Source: Roseiarcus sp963726105 (GTDB lineage Bacteria > Pseudomonadota > Alphaproteobacteria > Rhizobiales > Beijerinckiaceae). From it: a DNA stretch of 64,000 bases. The translations under genes and the position numbers were made by a program. The DNA lies in the NCBI GenBank assembly GCA_963726105.1, contig CAVSBJ010000004.1, positions 434,001-498,000 of the forward strand. Reading direction: 5' to 3'. This document shows, piece after piece, positions 53,784 to 62,072 of this stretch. The notes below the pieces were generated by a model that made no database searches, was not told the DNA's origin, and worked only from the letters and a program-made list of their open reading frames with translations. How positions within the stretch are numbered: position 1 is the first letter of the stretch; every line of letters starts with the position of its first letter.

Positions 53784-54600
53784 ATGTCAGCTCGTGGCCA
53801 AACGATCGTTGGCGCCTACGCCATCGCGGGCGGGAAAGAGGGCAAGGAACGGCTCGACCTGCTCTCGGACGCCATGCGGGCGACGACGCTCGAGCTCCTC
53901 GACAGCGCCGGCCTTGCGAGCGGCGATCAATGTCTGGATGCGGGATGCGGGGGCGGCCATGTGACGCTCGACATGGCCCGCATTATTGGACCGAGCGGCC
54001 ACGTCATGGGCATCGATTTTGACCCGCACGTGCTCGAGTTCGCGCGGGCGGACGCCAAAGAGGCAGGGGCGGGCAACATCGAGTTTGTAACGGCTGACAC
54101 GACAAAGTTTCGACGGCGGTCCATTTTCGTTCGTTCACGCGCGCTATTTGCTGTCGGATGTGAGCGAGCCTGACCGCGTCTTCGCACGGCTCAAGGGGCT
54201 GCTCGCGCCGGGCGGACGGATGGCGATTGAAGACATCGATATGTCCGGCGCGTTCTGCTATCCGCCCGAACCCGCGCAGGATCGATTCCAGGCGCTCTAC
54301 ACCGAAGCGGTGCGCCGCGGCGGGGCCGACGCCAATCTTGGCCGCCGATTGCCGGCTCTTGCCCTTGCCGCCGGCCTGCATGGCGCGCAATGGAGGGTCT
54401 TTCAACCACTTTACGCTTCCGGATCCCATAAGCATATGACCGCCGTGACCATGCAACTGATCGGCGGGTCGCTTTTGCGCTATGGGCTGGCGACCGAGGT
54501 TGAGATCGCCATGCTCGCCCGGAAACTGAGCGCCTTCGCCGATGATCCCTCGACGCTGGCCGCCCTCCCGCGCATCGTCCAGGTTTGGGGAACCGTTTAG
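53784..54600 (+). pseudogene. Class I SAM-dependent methyltransferase, interrupted by a one-base frameshift
   Basis: The first frame from ATG 53784 encodes a methyltransferase N-terminus: LDAGCGGGHVTLDMA (motif I) and MGIDFDPHVLEFARADAKEAG (motif II). It stops at 54173. The rest continues in the next frame (54148 on): LLSDVSEPDRVFARLKGLLAPGGRMAIEDID to 54600. Removing one T from the TTT at 54108-54110 gives an unbroken reading KFDGGPFSFVHARYLLSD, which is the normal motif. It is therefore either a recent frameshift or a sequencing error. The intact length would be about 271 residues, full for the family. Substrate unknown. Confidence 0.75.
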
Positions 54601-54790
54601 CTTGGCGGTCGCGTCTCTCCGCGTCAGGACAAGAGGGAACGCGCTCCCGTTGACCAAACAAAGTGCCGCGTCGCTCCGACGAGCCTGTAGACTCCGGGCC
54701 GGGGATCGGACAATAAGCGCGGCTTCAGGGAATTGAATTGTGAGGCGCCGGCGGCCCTTCGGGTGGCCCGGCGCGAGAGGAGGCATTGCG

Positions 54791-55804
54791 ATGGTTGCCA
54801 AGGTAGCGATCAACGGCTTCGGCCGGATTGGGCGGCTGGTGCTGCGGGGGATTCTGGAATCGGGCCGCAAGGACATCGAGGTCGTCGCCATCAACGATCT
54901 CGGTCCGGTGGAGACCAACGCGCACCTCTTGCGCTACGACAGCGTCCACGGGCGCTTTCCTCACAAGGTCAAGGTCGAAGGCGACACGATGGTCGTCGAC
55001 GGGCACAAGATCAAGGTCACGGCGATCCGGGATCCGGCCGAGCTTCCGCACAAGGCGCTCGGCGTCGACGTCGCGCTCGAATGCACGGGCATCTTCACCG
55101 CGCGCGAGAAAGCCGCGGCCCACCTCAAGGCGGGCGCGAAGCGGGTCCTCATCTCGGCGCCGGCGGAAGGGGCGGACCTGACGGTCGTCTATGGCGTCAA
55201 CGACGACAAGCTGACCAAGGATCATCTCGTCGTCTCCAACGCGTCCTGCACGACCAATTGCCTGGCCCCGGTCGCCAAGGTGCTCAACGACGCGATCGGC
55301 ATCGAGCACGGCTTCATGACCACGATCCATTCCTATACCGGCGACCAGCCGACGCTCGACACGCTGCACAAGGATCTCTACCGCGCCCGTGGCGCGGCTT
55401 TGTCGATGATCCCGACCACGACCGGGGCGGCGAAAGCGGTCGGCCTCGTGCTGCCGGAACTCAAGGGCAAGCTCGATGGCTCGGCGATCCGCGTGCCGAC
55501 GCCGAACGTTTCGGTGGTCGACCTCAAGTTTGTCGCCAAGCGCAAGACCAGCCCGGACGAGATCAACAACGCCGTCAAGGCCGCCGCCGACGGCAACGGC
55601 CCGCTCAAGGGCATCCTCGGCTATACGGACGAGCCCAATGTCTCGAGCGATTTCAACGGCGACGACCGCTCCTCGATCTTCCATCTCGACCAGACCAAGG
55701 TGATCGACGGCAATTTCGTCCGCGTGCTCTCCTGGTACGACAACGAATGGGGCTTCTCGAACCGGATGGCGGACACGGCCGTCGCGATGGCGAAGCTCAT
55801 CTGA
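54791..55804 (+). CDS. gap: Glyceraldehyde-3-phosphate dehydrogenase, type I
   Basis: 337 residues. Interconverts glyceraldehyde 3-phosphate and 1,3-bisphosphoglycerate with NAD(P). Catalytic Cys153 lies in SNASCTTNCLAP, and the cofactor-binding N-terminus is VAINGFGRIGRLVLRG. The His and phosphate-site segment are present (HSYTGDQPTLD; ALSMIPTTTGAAKAVG). INDLGPVETNAHLLRYDS keeps the Asp usual in NAD-specific enzymes, but this branch can use both. GGAGG precedes the ATG. pgk follows, 89 bases later with a REP-like element between them, so the two may be one unit. Confidence 0.97.
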   Translation: MVAKVAINGFGRIGRLVLRGILESGRKDIEVVAINDLGPVETNAHLLRYDSVHGRFPHKVKVEGDTMVVDGHKIKVTAIRDPAELPHKALGVDVALECTGIFTAREKAAAHLKAGAKRVLISAPAEGADLTVVYGVNDDKLTKDHLVVSNASCTTNCLAPVAKVLNDAIGIEHGFMTTIHSYTGDQPTLDTLHKDLYRARGAALSMIPTTTGAAKAVGLVLPELKGKLDGSAIRVPTPNVSVVDLKFVAKRKTSPDEINNAVKAAADGNGPLKGILGYTDEPNVSSDFNGDDRSSIFHLDQTKVIDGNFVRVLSWYDNEWGFSNRMADTAVAMAKLI

Positions 55805-55818
55805 GGGTTGGGTGTCAT

Positions 55819-55834
55819 CCCCGCGAAAGCGGGG
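55819..55834. repeat. REP-like hairpin element between gap and pgk
   Basis: CCCCGC-GAAA-GCGGGG is a perfect stem with a GAAA tetraloop, within a CATCCCCGCGAAAGCGGG...GTCCAG context. Such intergenic repeats are widespread in alphaproteobacterial genomes. It lies 14 bases after the gap stop and may protect the transcript. Confidence 0.7.
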
Positions 55835-55893
55835 GTCCAGTTCGTGTCGCGAAAGCCCCGCTCGACCGGGCGCGGCTGGACTTGTGAGGTCCC

Positions 55894-57093
55894 ATGACAA
55901 AGCCGTTCCGCACCCTCGACGACGCAGACTTGGCCGGCAAGCGCGTGCTGTTGCGCGTCGATCTCAACGTTCCGACCGAGAACGGCCGGGTGACCGATGC
56001 GACGCGCATCGAACGCGTCGCGCCGACGATCGCGGAAATCGCCGACAAGGGCGGCAAGGTCATTCTGCTCGCCCATTTCGGCCGGCCGAAGGGCGGCCCG
56101 GACGAGGCCAATTCGCTGAGGCCCGTCGCCGCGGCGGTCGCCGACATCATCAAGCGGCCGGTCGCCTTCGCGACCGACTGCATTGGCAAAGCGGCCGAGG
56201 ACGCAATCGCGAAAATGAAGAACGGCGACGTGCTTCTGCTCGAGAACACGCGCTTTCATAAGGGCGAAGAGAAGAACGACCCCGCTCATGTCGACGCGCT
56301 CGCCAAGCTCGGCGACGTCTATGTGAACGACGCGTTCTCCGCCGCCCATCGCGCGCACGCGACGACGGAAGGGCTTGCGCACAAGATGCCCGCGCATGCC
56401 GGACGAGCGATGCAGAAGGAGCTCGAGGCGCTCGAGGCTGCGCTTGGCGATTCGAAGCGCCCTGTCGCTGCGATCGTCGGCGGCGCCAAAGTGTCGACCA
56501 AGCTCGAGCTCCTCGGCAATCTGGTGAAGAAGGTCGATGTCCTCATCATCGGCGGCGGAATGGCCAATACATTCCTGTTCGCCGAGGGCAAGGGGATCGG
56601 CAAGTCGCTGTGCGAGAAGGATCTCGCCGACACCGCGCGCTCGATCGTCGCGGCGGCGGAGAAAGCCAAATGCCGCATTCTGCTGCCGGTCGACGCGAAC
56701 GTCGCCAAGGAATTCAAGCCGCATGCGCCGGCGCACATGGTCGACGTCGAACATGTTCCCGACGACGAGATGATCCTCGACATCGGCCCGAAGTCGGTCG
56801 CGGCGGTCGAGAAGGTTTTGGGCGAGATCAAGACGCTGGTCTGGAACGGGCCGCTCGGCGCCTTCGAGACGCCTCCCTTCGACACGGCGACGATGGCGAT
56901 CGCGAAGACCGCGGCGCGCCTGACCAAAGCGGGCAGGTTGACCTCGGTCGCCGGCGGCGGCGACACCGTCGCCGCGCTCAACGACGCCAAAGTCGCGGGC
57001 GACTTGACCTACGTGTCGACCGCGGGCGGCGCGTTCCTCGAATGGATGGAAGGCAAGGCGCTGCCGGGCGTCGAGGCGCTCAGGGCAAAGTAG
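55894..57093 (+). CDS. pgk: Phosphoglycerate kinase
   Basis: 399 residues. Reversibly transfers phosphate between 1,3-bisphosphoglycerate and ADP. RVLLRVDLNVPTENG, HFGRPKGG, LLENTRFHKGEEKNDP, the hinge AIVGGAKVSTKLELL, and GGGDTVAALN with the final STAGGAFLEWMEGK are all family hallmarks. It follows gap in the same direction. The coupling of tkt, gap and pgk suits pentose and triose phosphate turnover. Confidence 0.97.
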   Translation: MTKPFRTLDDADLAGKRVLLRVDLNVPTENGRVTDATRIERVAPTIAEIADKGGKVILLAHFGRPKGGPDEANSLRPVAAAVADIIKRPVAFATDCIGKAAEDAIAKMKNGDVLLLENTRFHKGEEKNDPAHVDALAKLGDVYVNDAFSAAHRAHATTEGLAHKMPAHAGRAMQKELEALEAALGDSKRPVAAIVGGAKVSTKLELLGNLVKKVDVLIIGGGMANTFLFAEGKGIGKSLCEKDLADTARSIVAAAEKAKCRILLPVDANVAKEFKPHAPAHMVDVEHVPDDEMILDIGPKSVAAVEKVLGEIKTLVWNGPLGAFETPPFDTATMAIAKTAARLTKAGRLTSVAGGGDTVAALNDAKVAGDLTYVSTAGGAFLEWMEGKALPGVEALRAK

Positions 57094-57249
57094 CCTCGGC
57101 GCCGTCCCTCACGCCATCGTCCGGATCTTCGCCGTTTGGCCGAGCGGCATCTGGCGGGCGCAGGCTGAAGCCGTACGCGGAACCCTCGTTTTCCAGACTA
57201 TTACCGGAAGACCAGTCTGCTATTGTCGACGCTATGACCGGAGCGCTTG

Positions 57250-58938
57250 ATGGCTTCGCTGGCGGAACTTTCCAACCTTGTCGGCTTCTTCAGCTACTCG
57301 CGTGAGGACGACGAAGATTTCAGGGGCGAGTTGTCCGCGATCAGGGCCGCGATAGGACGCAACCTCGCGGCCCTGCTCGGGCGCAGCAAGCGGCGGAATT
57401 TTCATCTCTGGCAGGATGTGGAGGCCATCGCGCCGGGAAAGCTGTGGGAAACGGAAATCGCCAAGGCGATCGAAGAATCCGTGTTCTTCATTCCCATCGT
57501 CACGCCGCGCGCGGTTCAGAGCCCTTATTGCAAGTCCGAATTCGAGTCGTTCCTTGCGCGCGAGCTGGCGCTCGCCCGCAATGACCTCGTCTTCCCCATC
57601 CTGTACCTTCCGGTTCCGGCGCTGCGGGATGAGGCGAAAAGGCGCAACGATCGGGTGTTGACGATTGTGGCCGAACGTCAGTTCGTCGACTGGCGCTCCT
57701 ACCGCCACGTCGACGTCAGCACGACGCCTTTCGGCCAAGAGATTGGGCGATTTTGCGAAAACATCGCCGATACGCTGCACGAGACCTGGATCTCGCCGGA
57801 GGAGCGTCGGCGGCTGGAGGCCGAGTCGAGAAAGCGCGCCGAGGACGAAGAGCGCGTTCGGCGGCAAGCCGAGGCAAAGCGCCAGGCCGATGAACGCGAA
57901 AGGCTGCTCGAGGAGGCCCTGGCGAAGAAGCGGGCCGAGGAGGAAGCGCGGAGACGTGAAGAGGCCAACAGGCGCGCCGAGGACGAAGAACGCGTTCGGC
58001 AGCAAGCTGAAGCAAACCGACAGACGGCGGAGCGCGAAAGGCTGCGCAGGGAGGTCCTGGCGAAGAACCAGGCGGGCGGTCGGAGAGAAAAGGCGGCGTT
58101 CGTGACCGTTCACAAGCGGCCCGTCGGGGGGAAGGAGGAAAGTCAGGCGTCGACGAATGTAGGCCCCCTCACAGCAGCGCAAGAGCGCGCCCTCAAGGCG
58201 GGCAATTCCTTCAAGGAGGGCGCCGATTGCCCGGAGATGATCGTCGTCCCGGCGGGGCGTTTCCGGATGGGCTCGCCCGCCGGCCAAGGCGACGATGACG
58301 AGCACCCGGCGCACGAGGTGACGATCGCTACGCCCTTCGCGGTCGCGAAGTTCGCGCTGACGTTCGATGAATGGGACGCCTGCGCCGCCCTGGGCGGTTG
58401 CCGTCCGGATGTGGACGATAGCGGGTTGGGGCGCGGCCGGCGCCCGGCGATCAACGTCAGTTGGGATGACGCGCAATCTTATATCAGATGGCTGTCCGAT
58501 ATCACCGGCAAATCGTATCGGCTGCTTTCCGAGTCGGAACACGAATATGCTGCGCGCGGCGGAAGCGAGACAGCCTATCCCTGGGGGAACGACATCACGC
58601 TGAACGGCAAGCCGATGGCCAATTGCATTGGCTGCGGCGGCCAATGGGACAATAAGCAGACCACGGAGGTCGGCTCGTTCCCTCCGAACCAATTCGGCCT
58701 CTACGACATGGTCGGCAACGTGTGGCAATGGACGCACGATTGTTGGAACGAGAGCTACGAAGGAGCTCCGACCGACGGTTCTCCCTGGACGAGCGGCGAT
58801 TGCAGTCGTCGCGTCGTGCGCGGCGGTTCCTGGCATCTGAATTCGGGCTACCTTCGCTCGGCAGACCGCGGCAAGGGCATTTCCCGCGACCGGGCCAGCT
58901 TCCTCGGCTTCCGGGTTGCCCGTACGCTCAGCCCTTAA
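57250..58938 (+). CDS. TIR domain / coiled coil / FGE-like (SUMF1) fusion protein
   Basis: 562 residues. Residues 11-140 are a TIR domain: GFFSYSREDDEDF, FHLWQDVEAIAPGKLWETEI and SPYCKSEFESF. These match TIR_2 with its W-E and S-x-C-x-x-E elements, where a Glu acts in NADase TIRs. Residues 183-275 are a charged coiled coil with two 24-residue repeats, 46 residues apart. Residues 325-560 are a formylglycine-generating-enzyme-like domain (MIVVPAGRFRMGS; RLLSESEHEYAARG; NQFGLYDMVGNVWQWT; RRVVRGGSWHLNS; LGFRVAR). The start ATG 57250 follows GGAG by eight bases. The gene stands alone. TIR proteins can signal or degrade NAD; the FGE domain may bind ligands. Confidence 0.9.
   Translation: MASLAELSNLVGFFSYSREDDEDFRGELSAIRAAIGRNLAALLGRSKRRNFHLWQDVEAIAPGKLWETEIAKAIEESVFFIPIVTPRAVQSPYCKSEFESFLARELALARNDLVFPILYLPVPALRDEAKRRNDRVLTIVAERQFVDWRSYRHVDVSTTPFGQEIGRFCENIADTLHETWISPEERRRLEAESRKRAEDEERVRRQAEAKRQADERERLLEEALAKKRAEEEARRREEANRRAEDEERVRQQAEANRQTAERERLRREVLAKNQAGGRREKAAFVTVHKRPVGGKEESQASTNVGPLTAAQERALKAGNSFKEGADCPEMIVVPAGRFRMGSPAGQGDDDEHPAHEVTIATPFAVAKFALTFDEWDACAALGGCRPDVDDSGLGRGRRPAINVSWDDAQSYIRWLSDITGKSYRLLSESEHEYAARGGSETAYPWGNDITLNGKPMANCIGCGGQWDNKQTTEVGSFPPNQFGLYDMVGNVWQWTHDCWNESYEGAPTDGSPWTSGDCSRRVVRGGSWHLNSGYLRSADRGKGISRDRASFLGFRVARTLSP
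57835..58044 (+). repeat. Two copies of a coiled-coil repeat in the TIR-FGE gene
   Basis: The coding segment RAEDEERVRRQAEAKRQADE at about 196-215 recurs as RAEDEERVRQQAEANRQTAE at about 242-261. The copies are 138 bases (46 codons) apart and most bases match. This looks like a recent internal duplication in the coiled coil that joins TIR and FGE domains. Confidence 0.7.
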
Positions 58939-58986
58939 GCTCGTTCACCCGCTCTTGACGCCCGCCGCCGGGTTGACCCCCACTCC

Positions 58987-59835
58987 TCACCGCGCCCTGA
59001 TCGCGAGGCTCTGGGTCGCGCGCCCGATCAGTCCCCGTTCGTCATAGAGAGCGGACTCGGCCAGCCCGCAGCCGTTGTCGCCGAACAGGCTGCGCGCCTC
59101 GAGGCAGATCCATTCGCCCTCCGGTCGGCGGAAGAGATTGATGGTCAGATCGCAATTGAGGAACACGTATTTGGCGAAGTCCAGCGCGGCGCTGATCCCA
59201 TTGCCCGAATCGCCGGCGACCGCCGCGCGCTGATAGCCGCTTGGCGTCTCGCCCTCGACCAGGGGATGGTTCATGCGAAACCAGGCGGCGCAAGGTCCGT
59301 TGAAGAACCGCCCCGCCGCCAGGCGGTTTTCCACCAGTTGGCTGTAGCCGAAGGCTCCGTCCGCGAAACCCATGGTGACGACCGGGCATTGGTCGGGCGG
59401 CTTTGGCGCGACCGGCGGTGGATGTCCGGGCGTTCCCTGAGGCGCCCTGAGGTCGTCTTCGCGCTGCATGAGCGCGGTGAATCGCGCGACGGCCTTGCCT
59501 TGCGCGATCAAGCGCCCAGAATAGTGGCCGGCGCTCCGGCCGACATAGTCCGCCTCGAGTTCGACGCTGCACTCACCGACCGGCGCGGGCCGCAAGAGAT
59601 TGACGGTGAGCCGGGCGAGATGGGTCAGGCCATCGCCCGCAGCGCTGCGCTCGATTGCGCGGCTGATGAGTGCGGAGGGTGGGCCGGCGTGCTGATGGTC
59701 GGGATGCCAGGGGCCGCGGGTCAGATGGCTGGCGCGAAACACGCCGTCGCCGACTTCGCTATAGGCTGCGTCCACGAGAGCCTCCGCCGTCGCGCCGTTC
59801 CCGCTCCCGTCGGCGCAGGCGCGTTTTTGCGCCAT
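58987..59835 (-). CDS. Thioesterase-like (acyl-CoA thioesterase family) protein
   Basis: 282 residues from ATG 59835; an in-frame ATG at 59910 would add 25 residues. The double hot-dog type is suggested by HAGPPSALISRAIER, TVNLLRPAPVGECSVE and FALM-like strands, and GEGETPSGYQRAAVAGDSGNGI-type second half (SGYQRAAVAGDSGNGISAALDF). The predicted role is hydrolysis of acyl-CoA; specificity is open. It diverges from the eight-cysteine Fe-S gene. Upstream sequence is AT-rich around TATATACG and could hold its promoter. Confidence 0.8.
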   Translation of the reverse strand: MAQKRACADGSGNGATAEALVDAAYSEVGDGVFRASHLTRGPWHPDHQHAGPPSALISRAIERSAAGDGLTHLARLTVNLLRPAPVGECSVELEADYVGRSAGHYSGRLIAQGKAVARFTALMQREDDLRAPQGTPGHPPPVAPKPPDQCPVVTMGFADGAFGYSQLVENRLAAGRFFNGPCAAWFRMNHPLVEGETPSGYQRAAVAGDSGNGISAALDFAKYVFLNCDLTINLFRRPEGEWICLEARSLFGDNGCGLAESALYDERGLIGRATQSLAIRAR

Positions 59836-59933
59836 GCGGAGGCGTGGCGCAAGATGGTTCGTATATAAACCAATAGAGCTGAGATGCGGATCAAGTCCAA
59901 AGACGCTCATCGCCTTCGCGCCGGACGATCGGC

Positions 59934-60617
59934 GTGAGAGGGGCCGAGGCTGACGCCGTGTTCGCAGCTGTGCGGCGAACCGGCCTCGTTCCGCGCGGCG
60001 CGTTCAACCTCGCCGAGGACGAGCGGGGGGGCGAACTCGCCGGTATCCGCACAATCGTGCTCGCCGGCATGGTCGGGCGCGACGGCTGGGATGCGTTCGC
60101 GGCAAGTCCCGAGGCGCGCGACGGCCTCGAGCATCCGCTCGACCGTTGGAGCCGGCGGCTGATCGAGAGCCTGGCGCACGAACTCGGGGGCAAGGCGCTG
60201 TTTCCCTTCGGCGGGCCGCCGTTTTTGCCGTTCCAGCGATGGGCGCAGCGCGCGGAATCGGTCCATTCCTCGCCGATTGGCCTGTTAATTCACCCGCATT
60301 ACGGCCTTTGGCATGCCTACCGCGGCGCGCTTGGCTTGCCGGAAGAGCTTGCTCTTCCTGAGCAGGCGGCGGTCCCGAGCCCGTGCGAAACGTGTTCGGG
60401 GCGCTGGTGCTTGAAGACATGTCCGGTCGGCGCGTTTTCCGAGGCGGGCTACGACGTCGCCGCTTGCACGGGTCACCTGCGAAGCCCAGTCGGCGGGGAT
60501 TGCATGGACTTGGGCTGCCGCGCCCGGCGGGCGTGTCCGGTCGGCGCTGAACATGCCTACGGGCTGGAGGAGGCGGGTTTCCTCATGCGGGCGTTCTTGC
60601 GCGGGCAGGGCGGCTGA
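59934..60617 (+). CDS. Small Fe-S protein with eight cysteines (ferredoxin-like)
   Basis: 227 residues. The C-terminal third holds Cys151, 154, 159 and 163 (CETCSGRWCLKTCPVG), then 178, 190, 195 and 201 (CTGH; CMDLGCRARRACPVG). This is enough for two [4Fe-4S] clusters. The N-terminal 140 residues (GIRTIVLAGMVGRDGWDAF; HPLDRWSRRLIESLAHELGG) resemble the front of epoxyqueuosine-reductase-like or related flavin-free proteins, without a clear match. It may be an electron carrier or a small reductase subunit; I cannot say which. GTG start at 59934. It diverges from the thioesterase gene. Confidence 0.75.
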   Translation: MRGAEADAVFAAVRRTGLVPRGAFNLAEDERGGELAGIRTIVLAGMVGRDGWDAFAASPEARDGLEHPLDRWSRRLIESLAHELGGKALFPFGGPPFLPFQRWAQRAESVHSSPIGLLIHPHYGLWHAYRGALGLPEELALPEQAAVPSPCETCSGRWCLKTCPVGAFSEAGYDVAACTGHLRSPVGGDCMDLGCRARRACPVGAEHAYGLEEAGFLMRAFLRGQGG

Positions 60618-60732
60618 AGCGCGGGGGACGATTTCGAGGCCTCAGCCCCGCGCGAGATCCGTGAACCGGGACGGCGACAAACGGGCTCTTGTAGCGTTCG
60701 CTGTTGGTTTCGGAATTCAGCCTTGCATCGTC

Positions 60733-60755
60733 ATGGCCGGCCTTGTGCCGGCCAT
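60733..60755. repeat. REP-like palindromic repeat
   Basis: ATGGCCGG and CCGGCCAT form an inverted repeat with a seven-base loop, in a GTCATGGCCGGCCTTGTGCC context. This form is widespread between genes in alphaproteobacteria. Confidence 0.65.
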
Positions 60756-60855
60756 CCACGCCGCCCCGCACGAATAATCTCTGTTACCAAGAAATGATGC
60801 CTCTTATCAGATGCTTATCCTGATAGAACAGTGTTCTCGTGGATAGCCGGGGACA

Positions 60856-60877
60856 CCCCCGGACTGTGATCCGGGGG
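60856..60877. repeat. REP-like palindromic repeat
   Basis: CCCCCGGA and TCCGGGGG form an inverted repeat with a six-base loop (CTGTGA). It lies 100 bases after the other repeat, with opposite outer context (GGGGACA left, GGCCATGAC right), so the two may be halves of one composite element. Confidence 0.65.
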
Positions 60878-61135
60878 CGGCCATGACGCCTTCAAGAGCA
60901 CCAATGCCTAGCGCTGTAAGAGTCGACAAATGTTTGCGGAAAACTGGAATTAATGCTATAAGTTTGTGCTATGAAGGAATCCGACTGGACCAAAGCCGCA
61001 TCGGGCGGCGGGCATCTGCATCGGGGCTTGGCGCCCCTTTGGCCGAGCCAGAGAGGCAAGAGGGACGGGCGAGGGCGTTTTTAGTGAATCGCTTGCAACC
61101 CATTGAAAAGGCTCAATTCGAAAAAATAAACGCTA

Positions 61136-61645
61136 GTGAAACGGTATGCAACCCGGCGCGACCTGGTACTGACGTCACTTCTTGCGGCGCTGCCCTTCAG
61201 GCCAACGGGTGCGGCCGCCAGTCCGCTCAATCCGGCGCAGACCATCATCAAGTTGCCCGACGCGTTGCAATGGGAAACGCAGCCCTCGTTTCCTCAGGGC
61301 AGCGCCGACATTTGTCCTCTGACCGGGGACAGCCCTGCGCCAGGCCTCTACTATGTCCTTATCCGTTGGCATCCGGGATACATGAGCGCGCCGCATACGT
61401 ATACGACCGATCGGTACTGCGTCGTTGTCTCGGGCAGTTGGTGGGTCAACAGCGGCGCTGATTTCGACCCCGCTTCGTGCGTGCCTGCGCCTGCCGGCAG
61501 CTTTGTGCACCGCGTGGCTGGAACTCCGCATTACGACGGAGTGATCCGCGGCCAAAATGAACCGGCGGTCATCGCAATCTGCGGTATCGGTCCAGTCAAC
61601 TTCGCGCTCGCCGATCCATCGAAGCCCGCTTGGCGGGCCGTGTGA
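61136..61645 (+). CDS. Exported cupin-like protein
   Basis: 169 residues. The N-terminus (RYATRRDLVLTSLLAALPF) is a signal peptide of the twin-arginine kind (RR-x-x-x). The body is cupin-like: HPGYMSAPHTYTTDRYCVVVSGSWWVNSGADF with the two His/Tyr/Glu-type metal-site region, and FVHRVAGTPHYDG with the last His. Cupins bind metals and may act as dioxygenases or sensors. The start is GTG at 61136; no strong ribosome site is seen. No neighbour suggests a pathway. Confidence 0.72.
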   Translation: MKRYATRRDLVLTSLLAALPFRPTGAAASPLNPAQTIIKLPDALQWETQPSFPQGSADICPLTGDSPAPGLYYVLIRWHPGYMSAPHTYTTDRYCVVVSGSWWVNSGADFDPASCVPAPAGSFVHRVAGTPHYDGVIRGQNEPAVIAICGIGPVNFALADPSKPAWRAV

Positions 61646-61884
61646 TCGCAGACTGCCAGCCGCACCGTGATCTCTGCCGCCGCCCCGGCATATTCCCTCG
61701 GCTTCGCCGCCCCGATCTCTTCCGCGCCGCGGGCCCGTCGTAGCCGTCAAATCCCGGCGCCACGGACGCTTCTCCGGCGCAACGCGTCTCGGCGGTGGGT
61801 CCCGTATTAGACTTGGCTCCAGCGGTGCTCCGTCGCTGGTCGAGGGCGATTCGTCGGCCTTGAACCGGCACGACCCGATGGACC
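61646..61884. other. Gene-free stretch
   Basis: GC-rich sequence between the cupin gene and a small frame on the other strand. Nothing clear in it. Confidence 0.4.
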
Positions 61885-62072
61885 TCATGGCAGTGTCGAA
61901 CAGGGGCAGGAGCTGTATGGCTGGCACGAGTAAGGGTCGTTGGCGGCGATGAAGCAATGGTTGGCATAGTAACGCCTGCCGCGATACCGCCTGTAGCGCA
62001 TATTTAGTCTAGCCCCTGCTGCGGCGGCGTGCTGGCCGACGAGAGCAGAAGGGCTTGTAAAGCGACCAGTAT
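61885..62072 (-). pseudogene. Decayed small secreted Cys/Arg-rich gene
   Basis: From 62001 down, an ATG frame encodes 38 residues: MRYRRYRGRRYYANHCF followed by a Pro/Ser/Cys-rich end with four Cys. In another frame, directly after the glycine-rich gene, the sequence reads LVALQALLLSSASTPPQQ, like a signal peptide, but it begins at an ATA codon that overlaps the TAA stop of that gene (TAATA). A single ATA-to-ATG change plus a one-base shift would give one secreted protein. It looks like a decayed gene. This is inference. Confidence 0.4.

Larger units (their letters stand above)
60618..61135. other. Gene-free stretch with REP-like repeats
   Basis: This stretch of about 520 bases holds two palindromic repeats (60733-60755 and 60856-60877, listed apart), an AT-rich middle (60760-60850) and a weak frame at 60883-61461 that overlaps the cupin gene. 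A short frame at 60971 (starts MKESDWTK) has no known match. I see no convincing gene. Confidence 0.5.

Noticed and set aside
58500..58938. FGE-like C-terminus as a diversity-generating retroelement target (variable region)
   Set aside because: No reverse transcriptase, template repeat or near-identical copy of the C-terminal coding sequence is seen in the window.
60883..61461. A 192-codon plus-strand frame
   Set aside because: It crosses a REP-like region and overlaps the cupin gene in another frame; the reading has no domain and the cupin reading has a signal peptide and motifs.
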